The notes: generated by a model from the letters alone, not told the origin. A stretch of DNA of 64,000 nucleotides from Thermodesulfobacteriota bacterium (GCA_040753795.1 JBFMDX010000005.1:212044-276043); one strand, 5' to 3'. Shown: positions 11,038-20,232, counted from the first letter of the stretch. Translations and numbers: made by a program.

Positions 11038-12495
11038 ATGAAGAAGATATGCCGTTTACTGATCACCGGGCTGGTACTGACCTGTCTGGGCTGCGCCATC
11101 GGTCCGGATTACAAGCGTCCCGACGTGAACACCCCGGACAAATGGCGGGTCGATTACGCCGAAGCCCGGGATCTGACCAACACCCGCTGGTGGGAGCAGT
11201 TCAACGATCCGGTGTTGAACGAACTGATTACCGTGGCCCTGCAGGAGAACAAGGACCTGCTCATCGCCTCCGCCCGGGTCGAGCAGTATCTGGGCCTTTA
11301 CGGCCGGACCCGATCCTTCCTTTTCCCCCAGATCGGCGCCAGCGGCAGCGGCTACCGGGAACGGGTGACCAAGGACGGCCGGTCGCCCCTGCCCGCGGAC
11401 ATGAATCCCGTGGACAACTCCTTTCAGGGCCTGATTTCCGCGGGATGGGAGTTTGACATCTGGGGCCGCAACCGCCGTGCCACCGAAGCGGCCCGGGCGG
11501 AACTGACCGGCGCCGAGGAAACGCGCAATGCCGTCATGCTGACGCTGGTCGCCTCCGTGGCCAACACTTACATCGACCTGCGCGACCTGGACCGGGAACT
11601 GGAAATCACCCGTCAGACCGCGGCCCTCCGCGGCGCCACTTACGACCTGTTCAAGGAACGTTTTGCCAGCGGCGTCGTCTCGGAACTGGAGTTGAGCCAG
11701 GTCCGATCGGAGTATGAAAAAGCCCTGGCCACCATCCCCCGCATAGAAAAGAGCGTTATCCAGACGGAAAACGCCCTGAGCATTCTCCTGGGGCGCAATC
11801 CCGCTCCCATCACCCGGGGAAAAGATATCGACGTCCTGTCCATTCCGTGCGTGCCGGCGGGCATCCCTTCGGACCTGCTGACGCGCCGGCCCGACATCCG
11901 CCAGGCCGAGGCCGACCTGGTCGCCGCCAATGCCCGCATCGGGGTGGCCCGGTCCCAGTATTTCCCCAGCATCAGCCTGACGGGTTATGACGGGACGGCC
12001 AGCGCCGAATTTGACGAACTGTTCGACAGCAGTTCGCATATCTGGAGCTACGGATTGGAGGCGACCGTTCCGATCTTCACCTTCGGCCGCATATCCGGCT
12101 CCGTCAAGGCGGCCGAAGCCATGCAGCAGCAGACGCTGTTCCGCTATCAGCAGGCGATTCAGAACGCCTTCCGGGACATGGATGACGCCCTCATCGATCA
12201 GCAGAAATCCCAGGAAGAGCTTGCCGCCCAGACCCGCCAGGTGGACGCCCTGCAGAACTACGCCCGACTGGCCCGGCTGCGGTTTGACGAAGGGTACACC
12301 AGCTATCTCGAGGTGCTGGACGCGGAACGGAGCCTGTTCAATGAACAGCTGAACCTTACCCAGATCCAGGCCGGCACGCTGCGGTCCCTGGTCAATCTGT
12401 ACAAGGCCATGGGCGGCGGCTGGGTGGTGGAGGCGGACGCCATGACGGAACCGAAGAAAGATGCTGAACAGCCACAGAACATTGAGCAGAAATAA
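11038..12495 (+). CDS. Outer-membrane efflux channel, NodT/OprM family lipoprotein
   Basis: Third component of the pump: a TolC-like outer-membrane duct. The 485-residue protein has a lipobox LTCLGC followed by the NodT signature AIGPDYKRPDV and WWEQFNDPVLNELI. Two repeated TolC domains with long helices follow, including LDLRDL/LSQVRSEYEKA and LRFDEGYTSYLEVLDAERSLF. The start at 11038 comes one base after the pump stop. It is preceded by aagggagtggaata inside the end of the pump gene, indicating translational coupling. Confidence 0.95.
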   Translation: MKKICRLLITGLVLTCLGCAIGPDYKRPDVNTPDKWRVDYAEARDLTNTRWWEQFNDPVLNELITVALQENKDLLIASARVEQYLGLYGRTRSFLFPQIGASGSGYRERVTKDGRSPLPADMNPVDNSFQGLISAGWEFDIWGRNRRATEAARAELTGAEETRNAVMLTLVASVANTYIDLRDLDRELEITRQTAALRGATYDLFKERFASGVVSELELSQVRSEYEKALATIPRIEKSVIQTENALSILLGRNPAPITRGKDIDVLSIPCVPAGIPSDLLTRRPDIRQAEADLVAANARIGVARSQYFPSISLTGYDGTASAEFDELFDSSSHIWSYGLEATVPIFTFGRISGSVKAAEAMQQQTLFRYQQAIQNAFRDMDDALIDQQKSQEELAAQTRQVDALQNYARLARLRFDEGYTSYLEVLDAERSLFNEQLNLTQIQAGTLRSLVNLYKAMGGGWVVEADAMTEPKKDAEQPQNIEQK

Positions 12496-12497
12496 AA

Positions 12498-12623
12498 ATG
12501 CTGGAACTGGCCAGCCCGGAGGACTTTGCTATCCCCCAGTGCGTGGATACGGCCGCCCAGGCCATTGACATCATCCGCCGCCGGCACGACCAGTGGCTAC
12601 GGGAGCCTGGAGCGGGAGCATAA
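12498..12623 (+). CDS. Short ORF of 41 aa, possibly a gene remnant
   Basis: ATG two bases after the channel stop, reading MLELASPEDFAIPQCVDT... and ending REPGAGA. The SPEDF motif and the following helix resemble the C-terminal end of LOG-family (lysine-decarboxylase-like) nucleotide hydrolases, where ISPEDL precedes a 'D-A-V/I-I' helix. It lacks its own ribosome-binding site apart from coupling to the upstream stop. It may be a decayed tail of a lost gene or a real small protein. Confidence 0.3.
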   Translation: MLELASPEDFAIPQCVDTAAQAIDIIRRRHDQWLREPGAGA

Positions 12624-12671
12624 GGCCGGAAAGGAATAAAGCCGGACTGCTCCCCGGCGGGACATCAACGG

Positions 12672-12860
12672 ATGAACGGAAAACAAATCACTATACTGGC
12701 AGTCGCCCTGGCGGCATCGGGCCTGATTCTCTGGCATGACCTTCCCCTGGAGTTCCCGTGGGTAATGCTCAAGGTGCTGATGCTGTTTCTGAAATTATTT
12801 GCGGTACTCGCCGTGGCTGTTTTTGCCTATGTAGCGGCCGGAAAGAAAAAACCGTCATAA
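12672..12860 (+). CDS. Small two-helix membrane protein (62 aa)
   Basis: A 62-residue protein made almost entirely of two hydrophobic segments, QITILAVALAASGLILW and VMLKVLMLFLKLFAVLAVAV, joined by a short polar turn and ending in lysines (AAGKKKPS). This predicts a hairpin inner-membrane protein. It stands 18 bases before the DUF3313 lipoprotein gene and is on the same strand as the pump, so co-transcription is likely. Function unknown. Confidence 0.6.
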   Translation: MNGKQITILAVALAASGLILWHDLPLEFPWVMLKVLMLFLKLFAVLAVAVFAYVAAGKKKPS

Positions 12861-12877
12861 AAAAGGAGAAATCCCGT

Positions 12878-13579
12878 ATGAAAAAGAAAACTTCAGCAGG
12901 GAAATGGCTTATGGCCGCGGCAATGATCATGCTGCTCGGCGGCTGCGCGGTGGGAAGCTATCAGGCAAGAGACGTGGATACCCGAAATGCCGTCCTGGTC
13001 AACCCGAAAATTCTCGTCAAAGGGTCGGGCGATCAGGCCCTTTACCGTTATGTCAATCCCAAAAAGGACATAAAAAAATACAACCAGGTCATTATCGACC
13101 CGGTCATCGTTCAGAAGGACGGCGAACTGGACAAGGATGAACTGCAGGACTACCAGACCCTCGCCAACAACGCCTACGTCTATCTGACCCAGGAGCTGGA
13201 AAAAGATTATCAGATCGTCAAGGACCCGAAACCGGGCAGCCTGCGGATTCAGATGGCCATTATCGACGCCGACAGTACCAAGCCGGTCCGCAACACCATG
13301 TCCACCCTCATACCGGTCGGCATGGCCCTGTCCGCCATCAAATACGGCGCCACCGGCAAACAGTCCGGTGTCGGTGAAATTACCGTGGAGATGAAAATCA
13401 CCGATGCTGCGTCAGGGGAACTCGTCGCCGCCGCCCTTGACCGGCGGGTGGGCGGGAAGCAACTGACCAAGCTCTGGAGCGACTGGAACAACGCCGATGA
13501 CGCGCTTCAGTTCTGGGCGAAGAGATTGCGCTTTGTCATGTGCGACATGCGCGGCGGTAAGGACTGCGTGGCGCCATAA
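12878..13579 (+). CDS. DUF3313-family lipoprotein
   Basis: A 233-residue lipoprotein with signal ending MLLGGCAVG, predicted to be periplasmic and lipid-anchored. The body (YNQVIIDPVIVQKDGELDKDELQ, TLANNAYVYLTQELEKDYQIV, SLRIQMAIIDAD) has the features of DUF3313. ATG 12878 follows aaaaggagaaatcccgt. It is the first of several lipoproteins downstream of the RND pump. Role unknown; an envelope-associated function is inferred from localisation only. Confidence 0.75.
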   Translation: MKKKTSAGKWLMAAAMIMLLGGCAVGSYQARDVDTRNAVLVNPKILVKGSGDQALYRYVNPKKDIKKYNQVIIDPVIVQKDGELDKDELQDYQTLANNAYVYLTQELEKDYQIVKDPKPGSLRIQMAIIDADSTKPVRNTMSTLIPVGMALSAIKYGATGKQSGVGEITVEMKITDAASGELVAAALDRRVGGKQLTKLWSDWNNADDALQFWAKRLRFVMCDMRGGKDCVAP

Positions 13580-13661
13580 ATTCGGTTTTGTAACAGACGT
13601 CACCGGATTTATGACCCGGAACATTTGGAAAATTGACAAAAATAAATTATGGAGAAAACCG

Positions 13662-14282
13662 ATGAAAAGAAACCTATTCACATGTGCGCTCGGGGCGCTT
13701 CTGGCGGGACTCATCCTGTCCGGGTGTGCCGCCTCACCTAAAATCACCAAGCTGAACCGGGTCTGGAAATACGACATGTATACCGGCGGATACCCGGACC
13801 AGGTGATGGTGGTCGCTAAAACCAAAAGAACCGACAGCCGCGGGCCGCTGGAAGACCACATGTCCGGCCTGCTGGCCAAGTACAACATCACGGCGATCCC
13901 CAGCTACACCGTCATCCCCAACATCAACCTGCTGGAACGTGAACGGGTCAAACAGGTGGCCATTGACAAGGGCGTCAACGCGGTCCTGGCCACAAAAGTC
14001 GTGGACATCGATGAGGAAGAGGTGATCTTCAACTCCCAGAGCTACGACCGCGTTCATACGCGCTATGGCATGTACATGAGGCCGACCATGCCGAGCGGCC
14101 CCCAGGTGGAGCGCATCACCAAAGTCCGCGTGGAAACAGGTCTGTTCGAGCTGAAAACCGAAGAGTTGATCTGGGCGGCCACCTCCTCCGTCATGGACCC
14201 GGACACTGTGGATGAAGCCATAAAGGATTATTCCGCGGCGATCATCCAGCAGCTGGTCAAAGATGGTTATTTAAAGAAGTAA
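13662..14282 (+). CDS. Hypothetical lipoprotein (206 aa)
   Basis: Lipoprotein signal MKRNLFTCALGALLAGLILSG followed by the lipid-modified cysteine. The mature part contains alternating strands and helices (DQVMVVAKTKRTD, ITAIPSYTVIP, RVKQVAIDKGVNAVLATKVVDID). That pattern resembles the TolB-N/CsgG-like fold, in which a protein computes a periplasmic adaptor surface. The C-terminus (DEAIKDYSAAIIQQLVKDGYL) matches that pattern too. It lies 82 bases after the DUF3313 gene. Family assignment is tentative. Confidence 0.65.
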   Translation: MKRNLFTCALGALLAGLILSGCAASPKITKLNRVWKYDMYTGGYPDQVMVVAKTKRTDSRGPLEDHMSGLLAKYNITAIPSYTVIPNINLLERERVKQVAIDKGVNAVLATKVVDIDEEEVIFNSQSYDRVHTRYGMYMRPTMPSGPQVERITKVRVETGLFELKTEELIWAATSSVMDPDTVDEAIKDYSAAIIQQLVKDGYLKK

Positions 14283-14330
14283 GATAAATTTTCCAATACT
14301 TTAAAACTTCAACAAAAAAAGGAGTATGGC

Positions 14331-14960
14331 ATGAAAATGAGAACAGCAGCTGAATTGATTCTGATCGTTGTATTGACATCAACCCTTGCCTTGACCGGCT
14401 GCGCCCTGAATCAATCGAAAGAACCGGCGGCTCCCGCGGACACGTCCGCGAAAGCTCCCGGCGCTATCGTGGGCGAAGTCCGGGCCGTCACCGCCACGGT
14501 CGACGCCATTGATTACGAGACCAGACACGTGGTTCTGAAAACGCCTGACGGGACCCTGGCCCCGCTGAAAGTCAGTGAAGAGGCATATAACTTCGATCAG
14601 GTTAAAAAAGGCGATCTGGTCGATATTTCCTTTACCAAGGCGATCGCCCTGAAACTGGAAAAGGATACCGGCGCTGAGCCCGGCGTATCCACTTCCAGCA
14701 GGATCGAAAGAGCGCCCAAAGGCCAGAAGCCCAAGGGAACCGCCTATAACGTCATCGATATCCGGGCGAAAGTCGTCGCGGTCGATGCTAAAACGCGAGA
14801 AATCAAGCTGAGCCTGCCGGATGGAACCGTCTACCCGGTGATCGCGGACGACAGCGTTAAGCGTTTTGAAGAGATCAAAGTCGGCGATATCGTTCTGGCC
14901 AGCTATACCGAAGCCATGGCCATATCGGTCCGGCCCGCCGGTCAGCCGGAAAAGAAATAG
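14331..14960 (+). CDS. Lipoprotein with an internal domain duplication (209 aa)
   Basis: Signal peptide with lipobox LALTGC, then a low-complexity Pro/Ala linker and two similar units of about 60 residues. Unit 1 contains VDAIDYETRHVVLKTPDGTL...VKKGDLVDISFTKAIAL. Unit 2 contains VVAVDAKTREIKLSLPDGTV...IKVGDIVLASYTEAMAI. The two units align along their length, so the gene arose by tandem duplication of a small beta-barrel-like domain. A Lys/Pro linker joins them. The gene is preceded by aaaaaaaggagtatggc. Function unknown, but export to the periplasm is clear. Confidence 0.7.
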   Translation: MKMRTAAELILIVVLTSTLALTGCALNQSKEPAAPADTSAKAPGAIVGEVRAVTATVDAIDYETRHVVLKTPDGTLAPLKVSEEAYNFDQVKKGDLVDISFTKAIALKLEKDTGAEPGVSTSSRIERAPKGQKPKGTAYNVIDIRAKVVAVDAKTREIKLSLPDGTVYPVIADDSVKRFEEIKVGDIVLASYTEAMAISVRPAGQPEKK

Positions 14961-15002
14961 CCTCACATAATACAAACCGGCCATGCCCGCGGGAGAAATG
15001 AC

Positions 15003-15365
15003 ATGGGTATAAAAAGTCTGGATTTCCATGAGGGGATCCTCACCTGGACCATAACGGGTCAGTTGAATCAACCGGATCTGGCGGCGGCCCAGAAAGCCGC
15101 CGCCGATTTTATCCGGAAGAACGGCCGCATCCGTATCCTGGTCGTGGCGGAGGATTTCGCCGGCTGGGCAAAAACCGGGGACTGGGGCGACCTTTCCTTC
15201 CAGATGGACAACGACAGGAATATCATAAAGGTGGCTGTCGTGGTTGACCGGAAATGGGAGGATCTGGTGAACGTGTTTATCGGTAAGGGACTCCGCCAGT
15301 TTCCGGTTGAATGCTTCCAGCCGTCTGAAAAAGGCAAAGCCCGGCAATGGCTGGACGAGACATAA
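15003..15365 (+). CDS. SpoIIAA-like STAS/SEC14 domain protein
   Basis: A soluble 120-residue protein with the SpoIIAA-like arrangement: strand GILTWTITGQL, helix DLAAAQKAAADFI, strand IRILVVAEDFAGW, then IIKVAVVVDRKWEDLV and a C-terminal PSEKGKARQWLDE. Proteins of this family are small cytoplasmic folds often next to membrane-stress or transporter genes; their biochemical role is not defined. It is preceded by gcgggagaaatgac and lies 42 bases after the duplicated-domain lipoprotein. Confidence 0.75.
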   Translation: MGIKSLDFHEGILTWTITGQLNQPDLAAAQKAAADFIRKNGRIRILVVAEDFAGWAKTGDWGDLSFQMDNDRNIIKVAVVVDRKWEDLVNVFIGKGLRQFPVECFQPSEKGKARQWLDET

Positions 15366-15513
15366 TCTTTCACCCCGTGAAGCCAAAACCATAACCGCGA
15401 AAAGGGATGACCGTTTGATGACGGCATCCCTTTTCAAATCGAACCGGATATTATGTCCTTCCGCTCACCAAGATAAAACGGCTGGTGCTGTTCATTGTAA
15501 AAAGGTGCGATTT

Positions 15514-16599
15514 ATGAAACGGATCCGAATGACGGCAATGGCCGCCCTCTCATTGAGCCTCATGATGGTCTGGGGATGCTCCAGCATTGGGACCCATACG
15601 GTCGTCAACGACCGCTTTGACTATACCGGAGCCATCAGCGACTCCTGGAAACAGCAGATGCTGATCAATATCGTCAAGCTGCGGTATGGCGACGCGCCTG
15701 TTTTTCTGGATGTCGCTTCGGTCATTAATCAGTACTCGGTGGAAAGCCAGATGGACCTGAGGCTATCCTGGGCGGACCCCATCGTTTCAGCGGTAACCAA
15801 CAGCCAGTCCACGGGCGGCACCGTGCGTTATACCGATCGTCCGACCATCACCTACACGCCGCTGAGCGGAGAAAAATTCGCCCGCAGCCTCATGAAGCCC
15901 CTGCCCCCGACGGCCATCCTGAGCCTCATCCAGGGAGGGTACCCCATCGATCTGGTGCTGCGGTTGTGCGTGCACTCGATCAATGGCGTCCAGAATCGAT
16001 ATGGCGGATCGGCACGGATGCGGTTGGCCGATCCTGAATTCTATCCTCTCCTGGAGCGGTTACGAAGGGTTCAGGGATCCGGCGCCATCGGATTACGGGT
16101 CCAGAAAACAAGCGAGATGGAAGGCGTCCTGATGCGTTTTACGGGCAAGGTGGAGGCCCCCGTGCAGGAGGACATCAACGCCATCCGCAATACCCTGGGG
16201 CTTGATCTTTCCGCCGATGAATTCAAGATCGTCTATGGTTCCATCGCCCAGAGCGATAAGGAGCTGGCACTGTTGACGCGGTCGGTTCTGGAAATCCTCG
16301 TCGACCTGGCCTCATGTATAGAAGTCCCGATGTCGCATGTGGAAGAGAAGCGGGTGAATCCGACCATGCCGGAAGAATCCGGCAGCGACGGCCCGGTTCC
16401 GGCGCTGATACGGATTCTCAGTTCTTCCGGGAAACCAGGCGAGGCCTTTATTTCCGTCCCCTATCGGAATCACTGGTTCTGGATCGATGACCGTGATTTA
16501 AGATCAAAATCGCTCTTTACCTTCCTGATGTTTATCTTTTCACTGACCGAGACCGGGGGTAAGGAGGGAGCGCCCATCATCACGGTGTCGACAGGTTAA
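15514..16599 (+). CDS. Hypothetical lipoprotein (361 aa)
   Basis: Signal peptide MKRIRMTAMAALSLSLMMVW followed by GCSS, so a lipoprotein. The mature region has the conserved-looking start DRFDYTGAISDSWKQQMLINI, a hydrophilic central part with FTGKVEAPVQEDINAIRNTLGL, and a C-terminal FLMFIFSLTET. I do not recognise a named domain. A longer reading from 15307 adds only non-signal sequence. The chosen ATG follows aaaaaggtgcgattt. The gene sits between the STAS protein and a GH13 enzyme, 21 bases before the latter. Confidence 0.65.
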   Translation: MKRIRMTAMAALSLSLMMVWGCSSIGTHTVVNDRFDYTGAISDSWKQQMLINIVKLRYGDAPVFLDVASVINQYSVESQMDLRLSWADPIVSAVTNSQSTGGTVRYTDRPTITYTPLSGEKFARSLMKPLPPTAILSLIQGGYPIDLVLRLCVHSINGVQNRYGGSARMRLADPEFYPLLERLRRVQGSGAIGLRVQKTSEMEGVLMRFTGKVEAPVQEDINAIRNTLGLDLSADEFKIVYGSIAQSDKELALLTRSVLEILVDLASCIEVPMSHVEEKRVNPTMPEESGSDGPVPALIRILSSSGKPGEAFISVPYRNHWFWIDDRDLRSKSLFTFLMFIFSLTETGGKEGAPIITVSTG

Positions 16600-16620
16600 C
16601 CCTGAGATAAGGAATAAATC

Positions 16621-18102
16621 ATGAAAACCTGGCCGCGTCATCCACTGATCTATGAAATCAATACCTGGGTCTGGCTCGGGGAACTGACCGGCAAATACGG
16701 AAAAGCCGTCACGCTGTCCACGGTTCCCACCGAAGAATGGGATGCGATTGCCTCGTATGGATTTGACGCCGTCTGGCTCATGGGCGTCTGGAAACGGAGC
16801 CCGGCGGGCATTGCCGTGGCCAACCGCAACAGCGGCCTGCTGGAGGACTTCAGGCGGGCCCTGGCCGATTTCCAACCGGAAGACAACGTGGGTTCGCCTT
16901 ACTGCATCCGCGACTACGCGGTCGACGGGCACCTGGGAGGACGAAAAGGCCTGGCCGCTGCCCGGAACGAACTGGCCGGACGGGGGCTCAGGCTCATCCT
17001 CGATTTCGTCCCCAACCACGTGGCCCCGGACCATCCCTGGGTCAAGGGCCAACCGGCGTATTTCATTTCCGGGACCCCCGGTGACGCGGAATACGATCCG
17101 GCTTCATTTCTGAAGGTCGGTAAAAGCATATTCGCCTGCGGCCGGGACCCCTTTTTCCCGGCCTGGCCGGATGTGCTCCAGCTCAACGCCTTTTCCCCCG
17201 GGTTGAGGCAGGCGGCGGCGGACACCCTGGCGGATATCGCCGGCCAGTGTGACGGGGTACGCTGCGACATGGCCATGCTCTTCATCAACCGGATATTTGA
17301 AGGCACCTGGGGCGTCCGCGCGGGGAAGCGTCCGGAAGCCGAGTTCTGGACCGAGGTGATTACGGCGGTCAGGAAGGACCGCCCGGATTTCCTGTTCATG
17401 GCCGAGGCCTACTGGGACCTGGAGTGGGAACTTCAGCAGCAGGGGTTTGACTACTGCTACGACAAGCGGCTCTATGACCGCCTGGAAAAGGACACCGCCG
17501 AGAACGTGCGGCTCCATCTGTGCGCGGAGCCTGCCTTCCAGAAAAAGATGGTCCGCTTTCTCGAGAACCATGACGAGCCCCGCGCCTCGGCGGCGTTTTC
17601 ACCGCCGCAGGTGCGCGCCGCCGCCGTTGTCATGGCAACGATCCCGGGCGCCAAGCTCTTTCATGAAGGCCAGTTCGAAGGAAGAAAAGTCCGGCTGCCC
17701 GTTTTTCTCGGCCGGCGCCCGGACGAGACGCCGGACCCGGAACTGCCGACTTTCTACCGGAAGCTGTTACTGGCCGCGTCTCTGCCGGAACTTCGCGGCG
17801 GCGACTGGCATCTGTGCGATCGCTCCGGCTGGCCGGACAATCCCGGTTACCTGGACCTGGTGGCCTGGTGCTGGGAACAGGACGGCAACCGTTCCCTGAT
17901 CGTGGTCAATCTCTCGGACCGGCCGGCCCAGGGACAGGTGCGGGTGCCCTGGGACGACATCGCCGGCAAAACCTGGCGAATGACCGATTTTTTCACCGGC
18001 GAAGTTTTTGAGCGCGGCGGAGACGAAATGCGTCACCCGGGACTGTACGTGGATCTTTCTCCCCGGGGGTTTCATTTCCTGACCGGATGGACTCCCGTAT
18101 AG
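16621..18102 (+). CDS. Alpha-amylase family (GH13) glycoside hydrolase
   Basis: A 493-residue cytoplasmic enzyme (no signal peptide) of the alpha-amylase clan. All catalytic residues are visible: nucleophile Asp216 in DGVRCDMAML, acid/base Glu262 in FMAEAYWD, and Asp318 in ENHDEPRA. Earlier conserved region DFVPNHVAPDHPW is present. The first strand region (LIYEINTWVWLGEL) is unlike classical amylases, suggesting an intracellular glucan or oligosaccharide-active subgroup. Substrate is not determinable here, but it fits with the phosphorylase and amylomaltase encoded elsewhere in the window. The stop is followed by the DUF4105 gene after 33 bases. Confidence 0.9.
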   Translation: MKTWPRHPLIYEINTWVWLGELTGKYGKAVTLSTVPTEEWDAIASYGFDAVWLMGVWKRSPAGIAVANRNSGLLEDFRRALADFQPEDNVGSPYCIRDYAVDGHLGGRKGLAAARNELAGRGLRLILDFVPNHVAPDHPWVKGQPAYFISGTPGDAEYDPASFLKVGKSIFACGRDPFFPAWPDVLQLNAFSPGLRQAAADTLADIAGQCDGVRCDMAMLFINRIFEGTWGVRAGKRPEAEFWTEVITAVRKDRPDFLFMAEAYWDLEWELQQQGFDYCYDKRLYDRLEKDTAENVRLHLCAEPAFQKKMVRFLENHDEPRASAAFSPPQVRAAAVVMATIPGAKLFHEGQFEGRKVRLPVFLGRRPDETPDPELPTFYRKLLLAASLPELRGGDWHLCDRSGWPDNPGYLDLVAWCWEQDGNRSLIVVNLSDRPAQGQVRVPWDDIAGKTWRMTDFFTGEVFERGGDEMRHPGLYVDLSPRGFHFLTGWTPV

Positions 18103-18135
18103 CGATATCAATCGTCTGAAGATCGGAGAATGATA

Positions 18136-19164
18136 ATGCGAAGCGTAAAACTTTCCTCCAGCCGGGATCGCTCCCGTCATTGGCCGGCCCGGCTGGGATA
18201 TGCCCTGCTGCTGTCCCCGTTTCTCCTGTGGGGCATTTTTGCCCTGTGGTGGGGGAGCTGGCCCCGCGGAGCATGCCTGACCCTGCTGTCGGTTTATGCC
18301 GCCGCACATTGCGCCATTATCCTTCTGGCGCCGGTCCGGCGGGTGCTTCCGTTCTGCCTGGCGGCCTTCCTGGTTCCCCTGGCGTCCTTTCTGCTGATGC
18401 AGCCCTCCAATGACCGGAACTGGCAGCCGGACGTGGCCCGGACGCCTTACGCGGAGATCAGCGGTGACCGGCTCGTTGTGCATGATGTCAGAAACAACGT
18501 CTATCGCTCCGAGACCGATTATACCCCGGCCTATGAAACCCGGACCTACGACCTGTCGAAACTCAAGGGCGTTGACGTGATGCTGACGGACTGGGGACTG
18601 AAATACATCGCCCACACCATGGTCAGTTTCGCTTTCGAGGGGGACGACTACCTCTGCTTTTCCATTGAAACGCGCAAGGAAACGGGGGAAAGCTATTCGG
18701 CCGTCAGGGGTTTTTTCCGCCAGTACGAACTGATTTATATCGCCGGCGATGAGCGGGACCTGGTCCGGCTGCGCACGGACTTCCGCAAGGGCGAAAACGT
18801 GTACCTGTACCGTATGCGCTTCGCCTCCCCGGATGACGCCCGCCGGGTGCTGCTGGGATACCTGGAACGGATCAACCGGCTTCATGAACACCCGCAATGG
18901 TACAACGCCCTGACCGAAAACTGCATGACCAGCGCCTTCCGCCTGGCCCGCCGGGAGACGTCCGAAAAGAGGAAATGGCACTGGTCGATCATTTTAAACG
19001 GGTTCGCCGACCGCCACGCCTATGAAAACAAAAGAATCGACACGTCGCTTCCCTTTGACGAACTCAAACGCCTGAGCCTGATCAATGAACGGGCCCTGGC
19101 CGCCGGCGACGGGCCCGATTTTTCCCGAAAGATCCGGGAAGGGCTGCCGGGCATGAGTCAGTGA
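18136..19164 (+). CDS. DUF4105 (Lnb N-terminal periplasmic domain) membrane protein
   Basis: A 342-residue protein with three hydrophobic segments in the first 110 residues (LGYALLLSPFLLWGIFALWW, LLSVYAAAHCAIILLA, LAAFLVPLASFLLM), then a large extracytoplasmic domain. That domain carries DUF4105 features: GLKYIAHTMVSFAFEGDDYL, EFIY-like ELIYIAGDERDLVRLR, and the Cys-containing WYNALTENCMTSAFRLAR, which resembles a papain-like active site. GGAG is one base from the ATG at 18130 but seven from that at 18136, so 18136 is preferred. Related proteins are lipid- or lipoprotein-related hydrolases, but the activity here is unknown. Confidence 0.8.
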   Translation: MRSVKLSSSRDRSRHWPARLGYALLLSPFLLWGIFALWWGSWPRGACLTLLSVYAAAHCAIILLAPVRRVLPFCLAAFLVPLASFLLMQPSNDRNWQPDVARTPYAEISGDRLVVHDVRNNVYRSETDYTPAYETRTYDLSKLKGVDVMLTDWGLKYIAHTMVSFAFEGDDYLCFSIETRKETGESYSAVRGFFRQYELIYIAGDERDLVRLRTDFRKGENVYLYRMRFASPDDARRVLLGYLERINRLHEHPQWYNALTENCMTSAFRLARRETSEKRKWHWSIILNGFADRHAYENKRIDTSLPFDELKRLSLINERALAAGDGPDFSRKIREGLPGMSQ

Positions 19165-19236
19165 CGGCCAATACGTTTTTATCAGATAACCGTTTTCTGT
19201 TTAAAATGTAACACAAAACAATGAGGAGACGAAAAA

Positions 19237-19728
19237 ATGAACCAAATGCAGAAGATCTTTGTGGCGGCTGTCCTGCTCATGCTGTTTGCCGGATATGCCT
19301 TTGCCGAGGATTTTATGATCTTCCCCGGTAAAGGCCAGAGTAATGAGCAACTGGAAAAAGACAAATACGACTGCTACCAGTGGGCCAAACAACAGTCCGG
19401 TTTCGATCCCATGGCCGCGCCCCAGGCGACAACACCACCGCCGCAAGCCGAGGCGCCGCAGACCAATGCCGTTAAGGGCGCTGCCCGAGGTGCCCTGCTC
19501 GGCGTCGCGGTCGGCGCGATTGCCGGAGACGCCGGCAAGGGCGCGGCCATCGGAGCGGCTTCCGGCGGCCTGGTCGGCGGAATGAGAAAACGGGACCAGG
19601 TGGCCAAGCAGGAACAGGCCCAGAACAATTGGGAACAGCAGCAGGCCCAGCAATACGCGGCCAATCGCGACAAGTATAACCGGGCTTATACCGCCTGCCT
19701 TGAAGGCAAGGGATATACCGTAAAATAA
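19237..19728 (+). CDS. Glycine-zipper outer-membrane protein (163 aa)
   Basis: Secreted protein with a signal peptide ending AGYAFAED. The centre holds a long Gly/Ala-rich helix pair (GAARGALLGVAVGAIAGDAG...GAAIGAASGGLVGGM), a typical glycine-zipper that packs in membranes. The N-terminal part has DKYDCYQWAKQQSGFDP and the C-terminal part CLEGKGYTV; these two segments match the YMGG/DUF-type layout of envelope glycine-zipper proteins. A clear ribosome-binding site (atgaggagacg) precedes it. Likely envelope stress or structure; exact role unknown. Confidence 0.75.
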   Translation: MNQMQKIFVAAVLLMLFAGYAFAEDFMIFPGKGQSNEQLEKDKYDCYQWAKQQSGFDPMAAPQATTPPPQAEAPQTNAVKGAARGALLGVAVGAIAGDAGKGAAIGAASGGLVGGMRKRDQVAKQEQAQNNWEQQQAQQYAANRDKYNRAYTACLEGKGYTVK

Positions 19729-19740
19729 AACAGGAGAAAA

Positions 19741-20157
19741 ATGATGAACAAGCGAATGCTCATGATTGCCCTGCTTGTGGTGGCGGGGATTTTGCCGATA
19801 TCGGCCAATGCCGCTGAATTTAACGGATCAAAGCCTTTTATCTGTACGATTATAGAAGCTTATGAGTGCGAACCGAATGCGGACTGCAAGCGGGTTACGG
19901 TCCAGGATATCGACTGCCCGAGATTCCTCAGGGTGGATGTGTCTAAAAAAATCATCGTCGGCACCATGACCGACCAGAGCACGCGGGATGTTGAAATCCA
20001 GTCCAGCGCCCATGTGGAGGGGAATTTCATCCTCCAGGGCGTTCAGAAAGACCGGGCCTGGAGCATGGTCGTATCGGAGTCCACCGGAATGATGACGCTG
20101 ACCGTAACCGGTCAGGATGCGGGCTTCGTGTTCTTTGGAGCGAGTTATCTTCCATAA
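19741..20157 (+). CDS. Secreted hypothetical protein (138 aa)
   Basis: A Sec-type signal peptide (MLMIALLVVAGILPISANAA) is followed by a small beta-rich domain with three cysteines (FICTIIEAYECEPNADCKRV, DIDCPRFL). The rest is strands (KKIIVGTMTD, NFILQGVQKDRAWSMVV, MMTLTVTGQDAGFVFF). Start at 19741, although ATG 19744 has the better spacing from aggagaaaa. It is 12 bases after the glycine-zipper gene and probably co-expressed. Function unknown. Confidence 0.65.
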   Translation: MMNKRMLMIALLVVAGILPISANAAEFNGSKPFICTIIEAYECEPNADCKRVTVQDIDCPRFLRVDVSKKIIVGTMTDQSTRDVEIQSSAHVEGNFILQGVQKDRAWSMVVSESTGMMTLTVTGQDAGFVFFGASYLP

Positions 20158-20232
20158 CCGGTACGGATAACGAAAAGTCGGAAACCGTTTCAATACTATC
20201 CCGGGCCATGGAAACCGGGAAGGGGAAAAAAC

